Source of the DNA: Variovorax sp. PBL-E5
Lineage (GTDB): Bacteria > Pseudomonadota > Gammaproteobacteria > Burkholderiales > Burkholderiaceae_C
Direction of reading: 5' to 3'
Length of the DNA stretch: 64,000 bases
Assembly (NCBI RefSeq): GCF_901827185.1
Contig: NZ_LR594671.1
Coordinates: 5,596,821-5,660,820, forward strand
This document shows, in pieces, positions 37,971 to 47,076 of this stretch. The translations under genes were made by a program, and so were the position numbers. Each line of letters begins with the position of its first letter. The first letter of the stretch is position 1. Below the pieces are notes generated by a model. That model was given only the letters and a program-made list of their open reading frames with translations. It had not been told where the DNA came from and did not search any database.

Positions 37971-40517
37971 TCAGTCGTAATTGGTGAAGCGGCTCGGCGC
38001 GGCGATCGGCGAACGCAAGGGCTGATAACGCTGGATGTTCTGGGTCAGGGTCCGCAAGGGGCTCGAGCCGACGCTCGCGAAACCGACGAACTCGATCTGG
38101 AACATCAGGCGCGTACTGGCTGTGATCTGGCCGGTGGTGATGCGTTCCAGCACGATGCGTCCGATCCAGCAACAGCCGTCGTATTCGACGCCGATCACAC
38201 CGTCGGTGAGCTTGCGATCGAGCATGCTGTAGTTGAGGCGGCCGACCGAATACCAGCGCCCGCCGCCCTGGCCGCGCCCAGGGCCAAGATCCTTGCCCTT
38301 GTCGCCCCACAGATCGTTGAGCGGCCATTGCCAGCTGACATCGAATGACTTGTCGCCGTCGACGACCGCCGCCGAGCTGTTGGCCTGGTAGTTGTAGGTC
38401 GCCGAGAGGTTGTGGTACTGGCTCGGGTTGTAGCGCGCCGTGATCGCCTGGCGCGACGAGGTGCGGTTGTCCGCGTTGTACTGGACGGTGGTGTCGAGGC
38501 TCCACTTCGGCGTCCAGTTGATCTGGGCGCCCAGCAGCAGGTCGCTGGCGCGATCGGTCACCGGCAGCGTCGCCGCCTGCCCGGCAGCGGCCGGCAGCGT
38601 GACGCGCTGGTCGCTGAAGCGCAGGCGCTGGGCGATGCCGAAACGCGCGGCCTCGGCGCCGGTGTCGGGGTCGATCAGGCGGGATGTCACGCCCAGCGTG
38701 AGCACGTTGGTGTCGGAGATGCGGTCGTTGCCGGAGAACGCGTTCTCCGTGTAGACCGTCGCGAAATTGAAGTCGTTGGCCGCCGAATCGTAGTTCGGCA
38801 GGTTGCTCTGGTTGCGATAGGGCGTGTAGACGTAGAAGGCGCGCGGTTCCAGCGTCTGGCGGAAGGCGCGACCGAAGAAGGTCGCGTCGCGCTCGAAGAC
38901 CATGCCGCTGTCCAGGCTGAAGGTCGGCAGCACGCGGGTTGCCGAGCTGCCCGGCTGAAGGCCAGGGTGTCCGAGCTGCGTCGCTTCCTGCGCGAGCTGC
39001 CCGGGCGATTGCGCCTCGAACTGGTAGGCGGTCGCGTTCAACATCACCTTCGGGATGATGAAGGTGCCCGGCGTCAGGAAAGGCCGGCTGACCGAGAGCT
39101 GTGCGAATTCGCGATCGCCGTTGGGCTGACCCTGTATCACAGGATCGCCGCGAAAGCGCGAGTAGTCGGTCTTGAGCGAAAGGTCGAGCCCGTGCCAGTC
39201 GTACTTGGTGTAGTTGGCGCTGATCTCGGGCAGCTTGTCGTAGGGCGGAACGATCGGCGCCAGGTCGTACTGCAGCGTTTGATAGCTCTGGGCCGAAAAG
39301 GCGCCGCTCCAGTCGCCCTTGACCCAGTTGAGCGCGGCATCGTTCGACAGCAGCCGCTGCGTGAGGGACGGCGTGCGGGTGAAGTCGCGCCAGTAGTCGT
39401 TGTCGCTCACCCGGTTGATGTTGAGCGTGCCGGTGAGCGAATCCAGGTCGAAGGGCTTGGGATCGAAGGTCTGCTGGTGGTGCGTCCAGATGCCCCAGCG
39501 ATTGCTGCCGGGCAAGGTGGACGAGGGCGCATTCGCGGTGGTCGCCGTACCGTTCGACAGGTTGTTGTAGTAGGTGCGCAGCGAATCGTTGTAGCGAGAC
39601 AGCGGCAAGGTGTCGGACGGCATGTAGTCGATGCGCACGTTGCCCTGGTACTTGTCTTCCAGGTAACGGAATTCGCTGCCGATGTTGACGCCGCGCTTGC
39701 TCATCAGCTCGGGATAGAAGGTCGCATCGCGATTGGGCGCGATGTTCCAGTAGTACGGCTGCGTGATGTCGATGCCGTTGACGCTGTCGATGCCGATGGT
39801 GGGCGGCAGCAGCCCGCTCTTGCGGTCGTTGCTCAGCGGGAAGCTCAGCGACGGAAACGGCGGCGTGCTGATGCCCATGAAACTCAGGCGTGCGTCCGTG
39901 GCCACGCCGACGTTCTCTTCGGTGTCGGTGGTGAGGGTGGCCGCGGTCAATAGCCAGGCAGGCATCCAGCCTGGAAAGTCCTCGCGCCGGCAGGTGGTGT
40001 AGGTGGCGTGTCGGGCCACCGAGACGTTGCTGTCGACGAAGTCGATCCGATCCGCATCGCCTTCTCCGCCGGTGGCCAGGAAGCGGTAGTGGACCTTGTT
40101 GAAGAAGCCTTCGAAAGTTTCGAGCTTGAGCTGGAGCTCGGGCCCTTCGTAGGTATTGCCGGCCTGATTCACATGCACGTTGCCATGGGCCTTGGCGAGA
40201 TCGTCGGGCTGGTAGTACTCGAGCCGGTCGGCACGGATGACGGTGTCGCCGCGGCGCAGCGACGCGTTGCCCTCGACCGTTGTCTCCAGATCGGGCCGGC
40301 CGGAAATACGGTCGCCGTCGACGAAGCTGGGCAGCTCGCCGCGCTGGGTCTGCGGAATGGTTTCGGTGAGCTGCGGCGTCCGCTTGAGGACCAGCGGCGC
40401 ATCCAGAACGGCGTCCTGCGCCAGCGCGCCATGCGCGTGCAGCAGTGCAAGCGACAGCACGGCCAGCGGCAAGGGCGGGCAGCACCGGCGCCAGGCGGCT
40501 CGGGTCAGGTCAGGCAT
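37971..40517 (-). CDS. lptD: LPS-assembly outer-membrane protein LptD
   Basis: The 848-residue product starts MPDLTRAAWRR with a hydrophobic signal (LPLAVLSLALLHAHGALAQ), then the OstA-like periplasmic N-domain (ASLRRGDTVIRADRLEYYQ; KAHGNVHV), followed by a long beta-barrel with many aromatic, alternating strands and a Phe/Tyr-rich end (RFTNYD). With LptE it inserts LPS into the outer leaflet. The upstream frame is open to 40778, but the ATG at 40517 begins the signal peptide. It heads lptD-surA-ksgA and is divergent from amgK with 95 bases between. Confidence 0.95.
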   Translation of the reverse strand: MPDLTRAAWRRCCPPLPLAVLSLALLHAHGALAQDAVLDAPLVLKRTPQLTETIPQTQRGELPSFVDGDRISGRPDLETTVEGNASLRRGDTVIRADRLEYYQPDDLAKAHGNVHVNQAGNTYEGPELQLKLETFEGFFNKVHYRFLATGGEGDADRIDFVDSNVSVARHATYTTCRREDFPGWMPAWLLTAATLTTDTEENVGVATDARLSFMGISTPPFPSLSFPLSNDRKSGLLPPTIGIDSVNGIDITQPYYWNIAPNRDATFYPELMSKRGVNIGSEFRYLEDKYQGNVRIDYMPSDTLPLSRYNDSLRTYYNNLSNGTATTANAPSSTLPGSNRWGIWTHHQQTFDPKPFDLDSLTGTLNINRVSDNDYWRDFTRTPSLTQRLLSNDAALNWVKGDWSGAFSAQSYQTLQYDLAPIVPPYDKLPEISANYTKYDWHGLDLSLKTDYSRFRGDPVIQGQPNGDREFAQLSVSRPFLTPGTFIIPKVMLNATAYQFEAQSPGQLAQEATQLGHPGLQPGSSATRVLPTFSLDSGMVFERDATFFGRAFRQTLEPRAFYVYTPYRNQSNLPNYDSAANDFNFATVYTENAFSGNDRISDTNVLTLGVTSRLIDPDTGAEAARFGIAQRLRFSDQRVTLPAAAGQAATLPVTDRASDLLLGAQINWTPKWSLDTTVQYNADNRTSSRQAITARYNPSQYHNLSATYNYQANSSAAVVDGDKSFDVSWQWPLNDLWGDKGKDLGPGRGQGGGRWYSVGRLNYSMLDRKLTDGVIGVEYDGCCWIGRIVLERITTGQITASTRLMFQIEFVGFASVGSSPLRTLTQNIQRYQPLRSPIAAPSRFTNYD

Positions 40518-40612
40518 CGATAAGAAACGGATGTCGTCAGGAAGGAACGGGCGCCAGAGGGCCGGGCGCTGAAAGGAAGCCCGCACAGGCGGATTTGTAG
40601 AATTGATTATCC

Positions 40613-41719
40613 ATGACAGCCTCCCCGACCCCGGCCAACGGCGCCGCACCTCCTTTCCTTGCGCCGGCGGCGTCGCCGCCGCTCTGGAGCGATCCGGCCC
40701 GCGAGCAGGCCTTCGCGCATTGGATTGAGGGCCTTGCCGCACCCCATCGCCTGCTGCCCGGCACGGTGCGCCTGGCATCGGCCGATGCGAGCTTCCGGCG
40801 CTATTTCCGCATCGACACGAGCGACGCGGGCACCCGCATCGTGATGGACGCGCCGCCGGCCCAGGAAAACAGCGCGCCCTTCGTCCAGGTCGCGCAGCTG
40901 ATGGCCCAGGCGGGCGTCACGGCGCCGCAGGTGCTGGCATGGGATTCGGCGCACGGCTTCCTGCTGCTGGACGACCTGGGCCGCGAGACGATGCTCGACG
41001 TGATCGATCCGGAAGCCCCCGGTGCCGCGCGACCTCTCTATGCCGAGGCCATCGATGCGCTGATCCGCTGGCAGCTCGCGTCGAAGCCGGACGTCCTGCC
41101 GCCCTACGATCGGGCCCTGCTGGAGCGCGAGCTGGCGCTCTTTCCGCAGTGGTACGTCACGCAGCACCGCGGCCTGCGCGTGGAAGGCCGCCTGCAGGAA
41201 CGGCTGGAGCGCAGCTTCAGGTTGATCGTCGAGAGCAACCTCGCCGCACCGCGCGTGTACGTGCACCGCGACTTCATGCCGCGCAATCTCATGGTGACCG
41301 GCGGCGTACTGTCGGGCGTGCTGGATTTCCAGGATGCCGTGTACGGCCCCATCACCTACGACATCGCGAGCCTGATGCGCGATGCCTTTCTCAGCTGGGA
41401 CGAAGAGTTCGTGCTCGACGTGACGGTGCGCTACTGGGAGCAGGCGCGTCGCGCGGGCTTGCCCGTCGACGAGGACTTCGGCGTCTTCTATCGCGCCGTC
41501 GAATGGATGGGCCTGCAACGCCATCTGAAAGTCGCCGGCATCTTCGCGCGCCTCACGCTGCGTGACGGCAAGCCGAAGTACCTGGCCGATACGCCGCGCT
41601 TCATCGCCTACATCCGCGCCACCGCCAGCCGCTACCACGAGCTCACGCCGCTCCTGCGCGCGATCGACGAGATCGAAGGCACGCAGGCCGCGAGCGGATT
41701 TGCCTACGGGCGGGTGTGA
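40613..41719 (+). CDS. amgK: N-acetylmuramate/N-acetylglucosamine kinase (aminoglycoside phosphotransferase family)
   Basis: The 368-residue product has an APH/choline-kinase-like fold: ADASFRRYFRI (nucleotide loop), LLLDDLGRETML, the catalytic YVHRDFMPRNLMV (HxD...N) and the metal motif LDFQDAVYG. AmgK phosphorylates MurNAc at C1 in the cell-wall recycling route that MurU completes. Divergent placement next to lptD matches the known amgK neighbourhood. The ATG at 40613 begins a Pro/Ala-rich leader. It overlaps rsmE by GTGA. MurU is at 20222, not adjacent. Confidence 0.88.
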   Translation: MTASPTPANGAAPPFLAPAASPPLWSDPAREQAFAHWIEGLAAPHRLLPGTVRLASADASFRRYFRIDTSDAGTRIVMDAPPAQENSAPFVQVAQLMAQAGVTAPQVLAWDSAHGFLLLDDLGRETMLDVIDPEAPGAARPLYAEAIDALIRWQLASKPDVLPPYDRALLERELALFPQWYVTQHRGLRVEGRLQERLERSFRLIVESNLAAPRVYVHRDFMPRNLMVTGGVLSGVLDFQDAVYGPITYDIASLMRDAFLSWDEEFVLDVTVRYWEQARRAGLPVDEDFGVFYRAVEWMGLQRHLKVAGIFARLTLRDGKPKYLADTPRFIAYIRATASRYHELTPLLRAIDEIEGTQAASGFAYGRV

Positions 41720-42447
41720 CGCCGCGCTTTCATTGCGCCGTGGCGCTCGCCGCCGACAGCGCATTGACGCTGCCGCCCGGCGCCGCGCGCCACGTGCAGG
41801 TGCTTCGAATGCAGCCCGGCGATGCACTGACGCTCTTCGACGGCGCAGGCGGTGAATATGCGGCGACGGTCGAGCGCATGGGACGCAGCGAGGTGGCCGT
41901 GCGGGTCGGTGCCCACAGCGCGGTCGAACGCGAGACACCGCGCGCTGTGCACCTGGCGGTCGGCATGCCGGCCAACGAGCGCATGGACTGGCTGGTCGAG
42001 AAGGCCACCGAACTGGGCGCCGCCAGCATCCAGCCGCTGATGACCGCGCACGGCGTGCTGCGCCTCGCAGGCGAGCGCGCGGAGAAGAAGCGCGTGCACT
42101 GGGAAGCGATCGCCATTGCCGCCTGCGAGCAGTGCGGACGCAACCGCGTGCCGCACATCCACCCGGTGCGGACCTTGGCCAGCTGGATCGACATGCCGCC
42201 GGCCGATGCCGAACGCTTCGTGCTGAGCCTGGCCGATGGCGCGCACAGCCTGGGCGGCATCCACGATGAAGCGCTCGGCATCGCGGGGCGCGGCACGTGC
42301 CTGCTCAGCGGCCCCGAAGGCGGGCTCAGCCCCGCCGAAGAGAAGGATGCCCTCGCGCGCGGCTTCGCGCCGCGCACGCTCGGCCCGCGCGTGCTGCGCG
42401 CCGAAACCGCGGCGCTGGCGGCACTTGCACTGCTCGCGGGTCAGTGA
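41716..42447 (+). CDS. rsmE: 16S rRNA (uracil1498-N3)-methyltransferase
   Basis: The 243-residue product is an RsmE/SPOUT methyltransferase: N-terminal PUA-like region (ARHVQVLRMQPGDAL), VGMPANERMDWLVEKATELGA, then the trefoil-knot SAM site LLSGPEGGLSPAE and LGPRVLRAETAALAAL. It methylates U1498 of 16S rRNA. The GTG at 41716 overlaps the amgK stop. Length is normal. Confidence 0.93.
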   Translation: MTPRFHCAVALAADSALTLPPGAARHVQVLRMQPGDALTLFDGAGGEYAATVERMGRSEVAVRVGAHSAVERETPRAVHLAVGMPANERMDWLVEKATELGAASIQPLMTAHGVLRLAGERAEKKRVHWEAIAIAACEQCGRNRVPHIHPVRTLASWIDMPPADAERFVLSLADGAHSLGGIHDEALGIAGRGTCLLSGPEGGLSPAEEKDALARGFAPRTLGPRVLRAETAALAALALLAGQ

Positions 42448-42496
42448 TCAGATGCTTCATCGCGCTTTCATCTGGCCCCGTCACACTGCACCGCGC

Positions 42497-43852
42497 ATGT
42501 CCCACCGCCTCGCTTCACCGCGCCTCGCCTGCGTGCTCTTCACGGCGCTCTGCGCAGCGAGTGCCGTTCACGCCCAGGGATCGGCGGTGGCGCCGACGCC
42601 CGCGCAGCTCAAGCCCGTGGTCGACCAGACGTACGCGCAACTCCTCGCCGCCCCGGCCATCAAGCAACTGCTCGAGGCGGTCAAGGCCGATCACGCGCGC
42701 TCGATCGAAGACCTGCGGATGCTCACTGAGATCGAGGCGCCACCCTTCAAGGAACAGAAGCGCGCTGAGGCCTTTCTCGCGCGCATGAAGGCGGTCGGTC
42801 TGACCGACGCCAGGATCGACGCCGAAGGCAACGTCGTCGGCTTGCGCAAGGGCAGCGGCAACGGACCCCGGCTGCTGATCTCGGCGCACCTCGACACCGT
42901 CTTTCCCGCCGGCACCGACGTCAAGGTGAAGGAGCGCGACGGCAAGCTCTATGCGCCCGGCATCTCGGACGACACGCGCGGGCTGTCGGTGCTGCTCTCG
43001 TGGCTCAAGGTGCTCAACGACAACAAGGTGCAGACGGTGGGCGACCTGCTGGTCGTCGGCGACGTGGGCGAGGAAGAGCTCGGCAATCTGCGCGGCATGA
43101 AGGCCATCTTTCGCGACCATCCCGACATCGACGGCATGGTCGGCATCGAGCCGGCGGCCGACGGCACCGTGCTGGTCCTGGGCACCGCGAGCCATCGCTA
43201 CGAGGTCAGCTTCAAGGGACCCGGAGGCCACAGCTACGGCGCCTTCGGCCAGGTGCCCAGCGCGATCCACGGCATGGGCCGCGCGATCGCCAGGATCGCA
43301 GACATCCGCACGCCCAGCTTTCCGAAGACCACCTTCACCGTCGGCACCGTGAGCGGCGGCACCTCGGTCAACACCATCGCGCCCGATGCGCGCATGGCGG
43401 TCGACATCCGCTCCGACGAGATGGGCGCGCTGCTGGACACCGAAAAGAAAGTGCTGGCCGCGATCGACGAAGGCGTGGCCGAGGAAAACAAACGCTGGAA
43501 CGTCAACACGCTCAGCGTCTCCACCAGGCTGATCGGCGACCGCCCGGGCGGTCGCACGCAGGCCGACTCGGTGATCGTCGAGGCCGCCGTCCGCTCGAAC
43601 AGCGCCTTCGGCCACAAGACGCTGCTGACCGGCGCGAGCACCGATGCCAACGTGCCGATGGCCCTCGGGATCCCGGCCATCATCATCGGCGGCGGCGGCA
43701 AGACCGGCGGCTTTCACGCGCTGTCCGAATGGATCGACGTGACAGACGGATGGATGGGCGCGCAGAATGCACTGGCGACCGTGCTCGGCCTGGTCGGCGT
43801 CCAGGGCGTGAGCGAACCCTTGCTGCCCAGGCGGGCCGCGCGGCCGAAGTAG
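42497..43852 (+). CDS. Secreted M20 family metallopeptidase
   Basis: The 451-residue product starts with a signal peptide from the ATG at 42497 (LACVLFTALCAASAVHA). An M20 zinc site follows: SAHLDTVFP (His/Asp), GISDDTRGLSVLL (Asp), VGDVGEEELG (Glu-Glu) and PGGHSYG, with GGKTGGFHALSEW at the end. It is probably a periplasmic exo- or dipeptidase. An earlier in-frame ATG at 42452 exists but precedes the signal. It lies 49 bases after rsmE on the same strand; the substrate is unknown. Confidence 0.87.
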   Translation: MSHRLASPRLACVLFTALCAASAVHAQGSAVAPTPAQLKPVVDQTYAQLLAAPAIKQLLEAVKADHARSIEDLRMLTEIEAPPFKEQKRAEAFLARMKAVGLTDARIDAEGNVVGLRKGSGNGPRLLISAHLDTVFPAGTDVKVKERDGKLYAPGISDDTRGLSVLLSWLKVLNDNKVQTVGDLLVVGDVGEEELGNLRGMKAIFRDHPDIDGMVGIEPAADGTVLVLGTASHRYEVSFKGPGGHSYGAFGQVPSAIHGMGRAIARIADIRTPSFPKTTFTVGTVSGGTSVNTIAPDARMAVDIRSDEMGALLDTEKKVLAAIDEGVAEENKRWNVNTLSVSTRLIGDRPGGRTQADSVIVEAAVRSNSAFGHKTLLTGASTDANVPMALGIPAIIIGGGGKTGGFHALSEWIDVTDGWMGAQNALATVLGLVGVQGVSEPLLPRRAARPK

Positions 43853-43900
43853 TTTTTTCTCGTCTCACCTTTTTCTTCCTTTCATCTTCAGGAGTCCATC

Positions 43901-44368
43901 ATGGGATTGCTCGATTCGGTTCTCGGACAAGTGCTCGGCGGCGGTCAGCAACCGGCCGGACCCGGCGGTGTGGGGAGCCTGGGCAGCGCCGGCGGGCTCG
44001 GTGACCTGGGGGGCCTCGCAGGCGCACTCGGCGGGCTGCTCGCCAACAACGGCGAGCAAGGCGGCCTCGGTGGCCTGGTCTCGAAGTTCGAGCAGGCCGG
44101 GATGGGCAATGTGATCCAGTCGTGGATCGGCAAGGGCGAGAACGCGCCGATCTCCGGCGACCAGCTGCATGCCGCGCTGGGCAGCGACGTGGTCTCGGGC
44201 ATCGCGCAAAAGCTGGGCGTCAACCCTGCGACGCTGCTGCCGATGCTGGCCACGATGCTGCCGACGCTGATCGATCACCTCACGCCGCACGGCCAGGTTC
44301 CGGCCGAAGGCCTCGGCAACCACGAGGATCTGCTGTCTTCGCTCAGCGGCCTGCTGCAGAAGGGCTGA
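43901..44368 (+). CDS. DUF937/YidB family protein
   Basis: The 155-residue product begins MGLLDSVLGQVLGGG, the YidB/DUF937 opening. It has a Gly-rich central region and a conserved C-terminal half with LVSKFEQAGMGNVIQSWIGKGEN and SGIAQKLGVNPATLLPMLATMLPTLID. Function of the family is unknown. An AGGAG lies eight bases before the ATG. Free-standing, between the M20 peptidase and an MFS gene. Confidence 0.85.
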   Translation: MGLLDSVLGQVLGGGQQPAGPGGVGSLGSAGGLGDLGGLAGALGGLLANNGEQGGLGGLVSKFEQAGMGNVIQSWIGKGENAPISGDQLHAALGSDVVSGIAQKLGVNPATLLPMLATMLPTLIDHLTPHGQVPAEGLGNHEDLLSSLSGLLQKG

Positions 44369-44456
44369 CTGAGACGGGTGCCGCGCGGCGAATCGCCGCA
44401 GGCATGCTCCCGGCGCCGCAAGGCGCCTTTTTTCTGACCACCGCCAACGCGCCTTC

Positions 44457-45632
44457 ATGAACCGCAACCTCTGGCTGCTCGCCGTTTGCCAGGGCCTGTT
44501 CCTGACCAACAACGTCACCTTCATCGCGATCAATGGCCTGGTCGGGCTGGGGCTGGCGCCGCACGGCTGGATGGCCACCTTGCCGGTCATGGGCTACGTG
44601 GTCGGCAGCGCGCTCGCCACCGGCCTGGTGTCGCGCACGCAGCGACGCTTCGGGCGGCGACGCTCGTTCCAGATCGGCCTGGCGGTGGCGCTGGGTTCGG
44701 CGCTGCTGTGCGCGCTGGCGGCGTTCTGGAAGAACTTCGGCCTGCTGTGCTTCGCGACGGTGGTGGCCGGCTACTACAACGCCAACGCCGGACTCTATCG
44801 TTTTGCCGCTGCGGAACTCGCCACGCCCGACTGGCGCGAAAAGGCCATCTCGCTCGTGATGGCCGGCGGGCTGATCGGTGCGGTGCTGGGGCCGAATCTC
44901 GCGGCTGTTGCACGCGGCTGGTTCGTCGTGCCCTTCGCGGGCGCGTACCTCGCGCTCGCCGTGGTCGCGCTGCTCTCGATGGGCGTGATGCAGTTCATCG
45001 AATTCCCGCCGCCGCCGGCTCGCAGCGCAACGGCAGGAGGCCGTCCGCTGGCCGAGATCATGCGTCAGCCCGTGTTCATCGTCGCCGCGGCAGCGGGCGC
45101 GCTCGGCTACGGCGTCATGAACCTGCTGATGGCCGCGACGCCGATCGCCATGCAGATCTGCAGCCTGCCCTTCGACAAGGTCGCGCTGGTGCTCGAGTGG
45201 CACGTGATCGGCATGTTCGCACCGGGCTTCTTCACCGGGCATCTGATCCGCCGCGTCGGCGCGCTGCCCGTGATGGGCGCGGGCCTGGCGCTGAACCTCG
45301 GCTGCATCGCGGTCGCGCTCTCGGGCGTGGACCTGCATCAGTTCCTGATCGCGCTGTTCATGCTCGGCGTCGGCTGGAATTTCCTCTTCACAGGCAGCAC
45401 CACGCTCTCGCTCACCGCCTACAGCGCGGAAGAGAAGGATCGGGCGCAAGGTGCGCTGAACTTCTGCGTGTTCGCGACGCTGGCGGTGAGTTCGTTCGCC
45501 TCGGGCGTGCTGGTCACGACGCAGGGCTGGCGGCTGCTGAATTTCGGCTCGCTGCTGCCGGTGGTGCTGACCGGCCTGTCGCTGTGGTGGCTTGCCATGC
45601 AGCGGCGCACGGCCGCTAGCGCCGCCAGCTGA
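44457..45632 (+). CDS. MFS transporter
   Basis: The 391-residue product has about twelve hydrophobic helices and the loop-2 motif GxLxxRxGRRR (here SRTQRRFGRRRSF) typical of the major facilitator superfamily. It starts MNRNLWLLAVCQGLFLTN and ends LWWLAMQRRTAASAAS. The start has no clear ribosome-binding site and lies about 90 bases after the YidB-like gene. Substrate and direction of transport cannot be told from the sequence. Confidence 0.85.
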   Translation: MNRNLWLLAVCQGLFLTNNVTFIAINGLVGLGLAPHGWMATLPVMGYVVGSALATGLVSRTQRRFGRRRSFQIGLAVALGSALLCALAAFWKNFGLLCFATVVAGYYNANAGLYRFAAAELATPDWREKAISLVMAGGLIGAVLGPNLAAVARGWFVVPFAGAYLALAVVALLSMGVMQFIEFPPPPARSATAGGRPLAEIMRQPVFIVAAAAGALGYGVMNLLMAATPIAMQICSLPFDKVALVLEWHVIGMFAPGFFTGHLIRRVGALPVMGAGLALNLGCIAVALSGVDLHQFLIALFMLGVGWNFLFTGSTTLSLTAYSAEEKDRAQGALNFCVFATLAVSSFASGVLVTTQGWRLLNFGSLLPVVLTGLSLWWLAMQRRTAASAAS

Positions 45633-45674
45633 AGCGAGGCCGACTATAGAAACCTGCAGTTCCTGCTCGCCTAC

Positions 45675-45869
45675 TTGCTGGATGCATACAAGCAGGACCG
45701 CTTGACCAATGACAAGATCATCTACACGGTGGATCGTCTGACGCGACGCATCGACGTTGGCGATCAACAAATGATTCGGGAATGGATCGACATGGCATGC
45801 AGCCTCATGCCAAAGCAATCGACCGACGATATTCCTCTTCGCATGACCGAACCGCATGTCCCGTGTTGA
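45675..45869 (+). pseudogene. Possible gene remnant (fragment of an unrecognised protein)
   Basis: From 45633, immediately after the MFS stop and in the same frame, an open stretch reads DYRNLQFLLAYLLDAY, NDKIIYTVDRLTRRIDV and DQQMIREWIDMAC before a TGA at 45867-45869. It is amphipathic and helix-like but has no ATG or ribosome-binding site at its beginning, and its codons are less G/C-rich than in neighbours. It looks like the 3' portion of a gene that lost its start. No family recognised. Confidence 0.35.
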
Positions 45870-46227
45870 TGCGCGTCGGTCACGCGTTGGGCTCGCATTG
45901 GACATTGGCTACTCAAAGGCAAGCAGTGCTGCTGAATCGTCAAAGTTCGCGGCGCCGTCGACGTGAGTCGCCGCACTTTCATCACCGCGGTTGCGCATTT
46001 TTTCTGTACTGGCGGATGTAGTGCATTGACTTCTTGCCAGATTCTTCGCTCGCAAAGCCGCTACTGCTGGCGTTGCGTCACTCGGCGTGGGCCGCCACTA
46101 CGCTCGGTCTCTCGCCACATGAACAGGAATTGCTTTTTGCGTCGTCTTCAACACAGCCCGAAACACGCTGATGGCGGTCGCGCCGGTTTTCGCACGGCGA
46201 ACATCCATGGCGGCTTCAGCTTGACGG
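45870..46227. other. Gene-poor stretch with atypical base composition
   Basis: About 360 bases with lower and more mixed GC content than elsewhere in the window. The minus-strand frame ending at 46098 contains only a fragment-like segment (MDVRRAKTGATAISVFRAVL) after the lipase stop. I see no complete gene, tRNA or clear terminator. A decayed insertion or phasin-like remnant is possible but unsupported. Confidence 0.4.
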
Positions 46228-47076
46228 CTAATTTCCAAGACCACGAAGCGTGAAGCGCGCTTGCAGCCATTGCCCGAGTTTCGCGAATACCGGTTCGGCA
46301 TCCTGCTCGTTGAAGATCTCGTGGTACAGGTGCTGGAAGCAGACCGCCTCGATGAAGCATGCCGGCACTGCGGCCGCGAATGCGCGACTTCCCGCAGGCC
46401 GAACGAGCCGATCGTCGCCAGCATAGAGCAGCAGCGTGGGCACCTGCCATCGCGGCGCGGCCGCCTGGACGACGGCGCCTTCATCGGCGAGAAAACGCGC
46501 GAGGCGCGCACCGATGCGGTCATGGCACAGCGGATCGTCGCGATAGGCCTGCACGACCGCGCGGTCGTGCGAAAGGTAGTTGCCGTCGAGGCTGTTGCCG
46601 ACGCGAAGACCCGGTGCAACACGCGAAAGAACGGCAACCAGCAGTTTCTGGAACGCACTGAGCCCAGCATCCAGTCCCGGCGAGGAGAGCACCAGGCCAT
46701 CGACCGGGCGCACGGCGCGCCCCACGAAGCTCGCCGCCACCAAGCCGCCGAGGCTGTGGCCGAGCAGCACGAGCGGCAGGCCGGGATGGGAAGCACGCAC
46801 GTCGTCGACCACGAGCGCAAGATCATCGACCAGCCGCATCACCGAGGGCAAACCGCCGCGCCTGCCGCTCGATGCGCCATGGCCGCAATGATCGGCCGCA
46901 TGCACCGCGAAGCCCCACGCATTGAGGCGCGCGGCCACATGCCCGTAGCGCCCCGCATGTTCGCCCAGGCCGTGCACCAGCAGCACGACGGCTCTCGCTG
47001 GCGTGTCGGCCACGGGCCAGTCGTGCAGCGCCAGCGTCTCGCCGTCCGGCGTGCGCAGCGCGCGCTGCGATGTCAA
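46228..47076 (-). CDS. Lysophospholipase/monoacylglycerol lipase-type alpha/beta hydrolase
   Basis: The 282-residue product has VLLVHGLGEHAGRY (oxyanion), the nucleophile elbow LLGHSLGGLVA, an acid in YAGDDRLVRP and a His in FQHLYHEIFNE, together typical of the serine aminopeptidase S33/PldB-like group. The TTG at 47076 is the likely start; it overlaps the M20 stop (TTGA) and is the beginning of conserved sequence. Translation appears coupled to the upstream dipeptidase. Cytoplasmic; substrate inferred only by family. Confidence 0.83.
   Translation of the reverse strand: MTSQRALRTPDGETLALHDWPVADTPARAVVLLVHGLGEHAGRYGHVAARLNAWGFAVHAADHCGHGASSGRRGGLPSVMRLVDDLALVVDDVRASHPGLPLVLLGHSLGGLVAASFVGRAVRPVDGLVLSSPGLDAGLSAFQKLLVAVLSRVAPGLRVGNSLDGNYLSHDRAVVQAYRDDPLCHDRIGARLARFLADEGAVVQAAAPRWQVPTLLLYAGDDRLVRPAGSRAFAAAVPACFIEAVCFQHLYHEIFNEQDAEPVFAKLGQWLQARFTLRGLGN

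Noticed and set aside
40518..40778. Extended N-terminus of LptD upstream of 40517
   Set aside because: The extension is Arg/Pro-rich, crosses the divergent promoter region with amgK and would bury the signal peptide.
45600..45869. Stop-codon readthrough of the MFS gene into the downstream in-frame fragment
   Set aside because: The downstream fragment has different codon use and no transporter similarity; MFS length is already complete.
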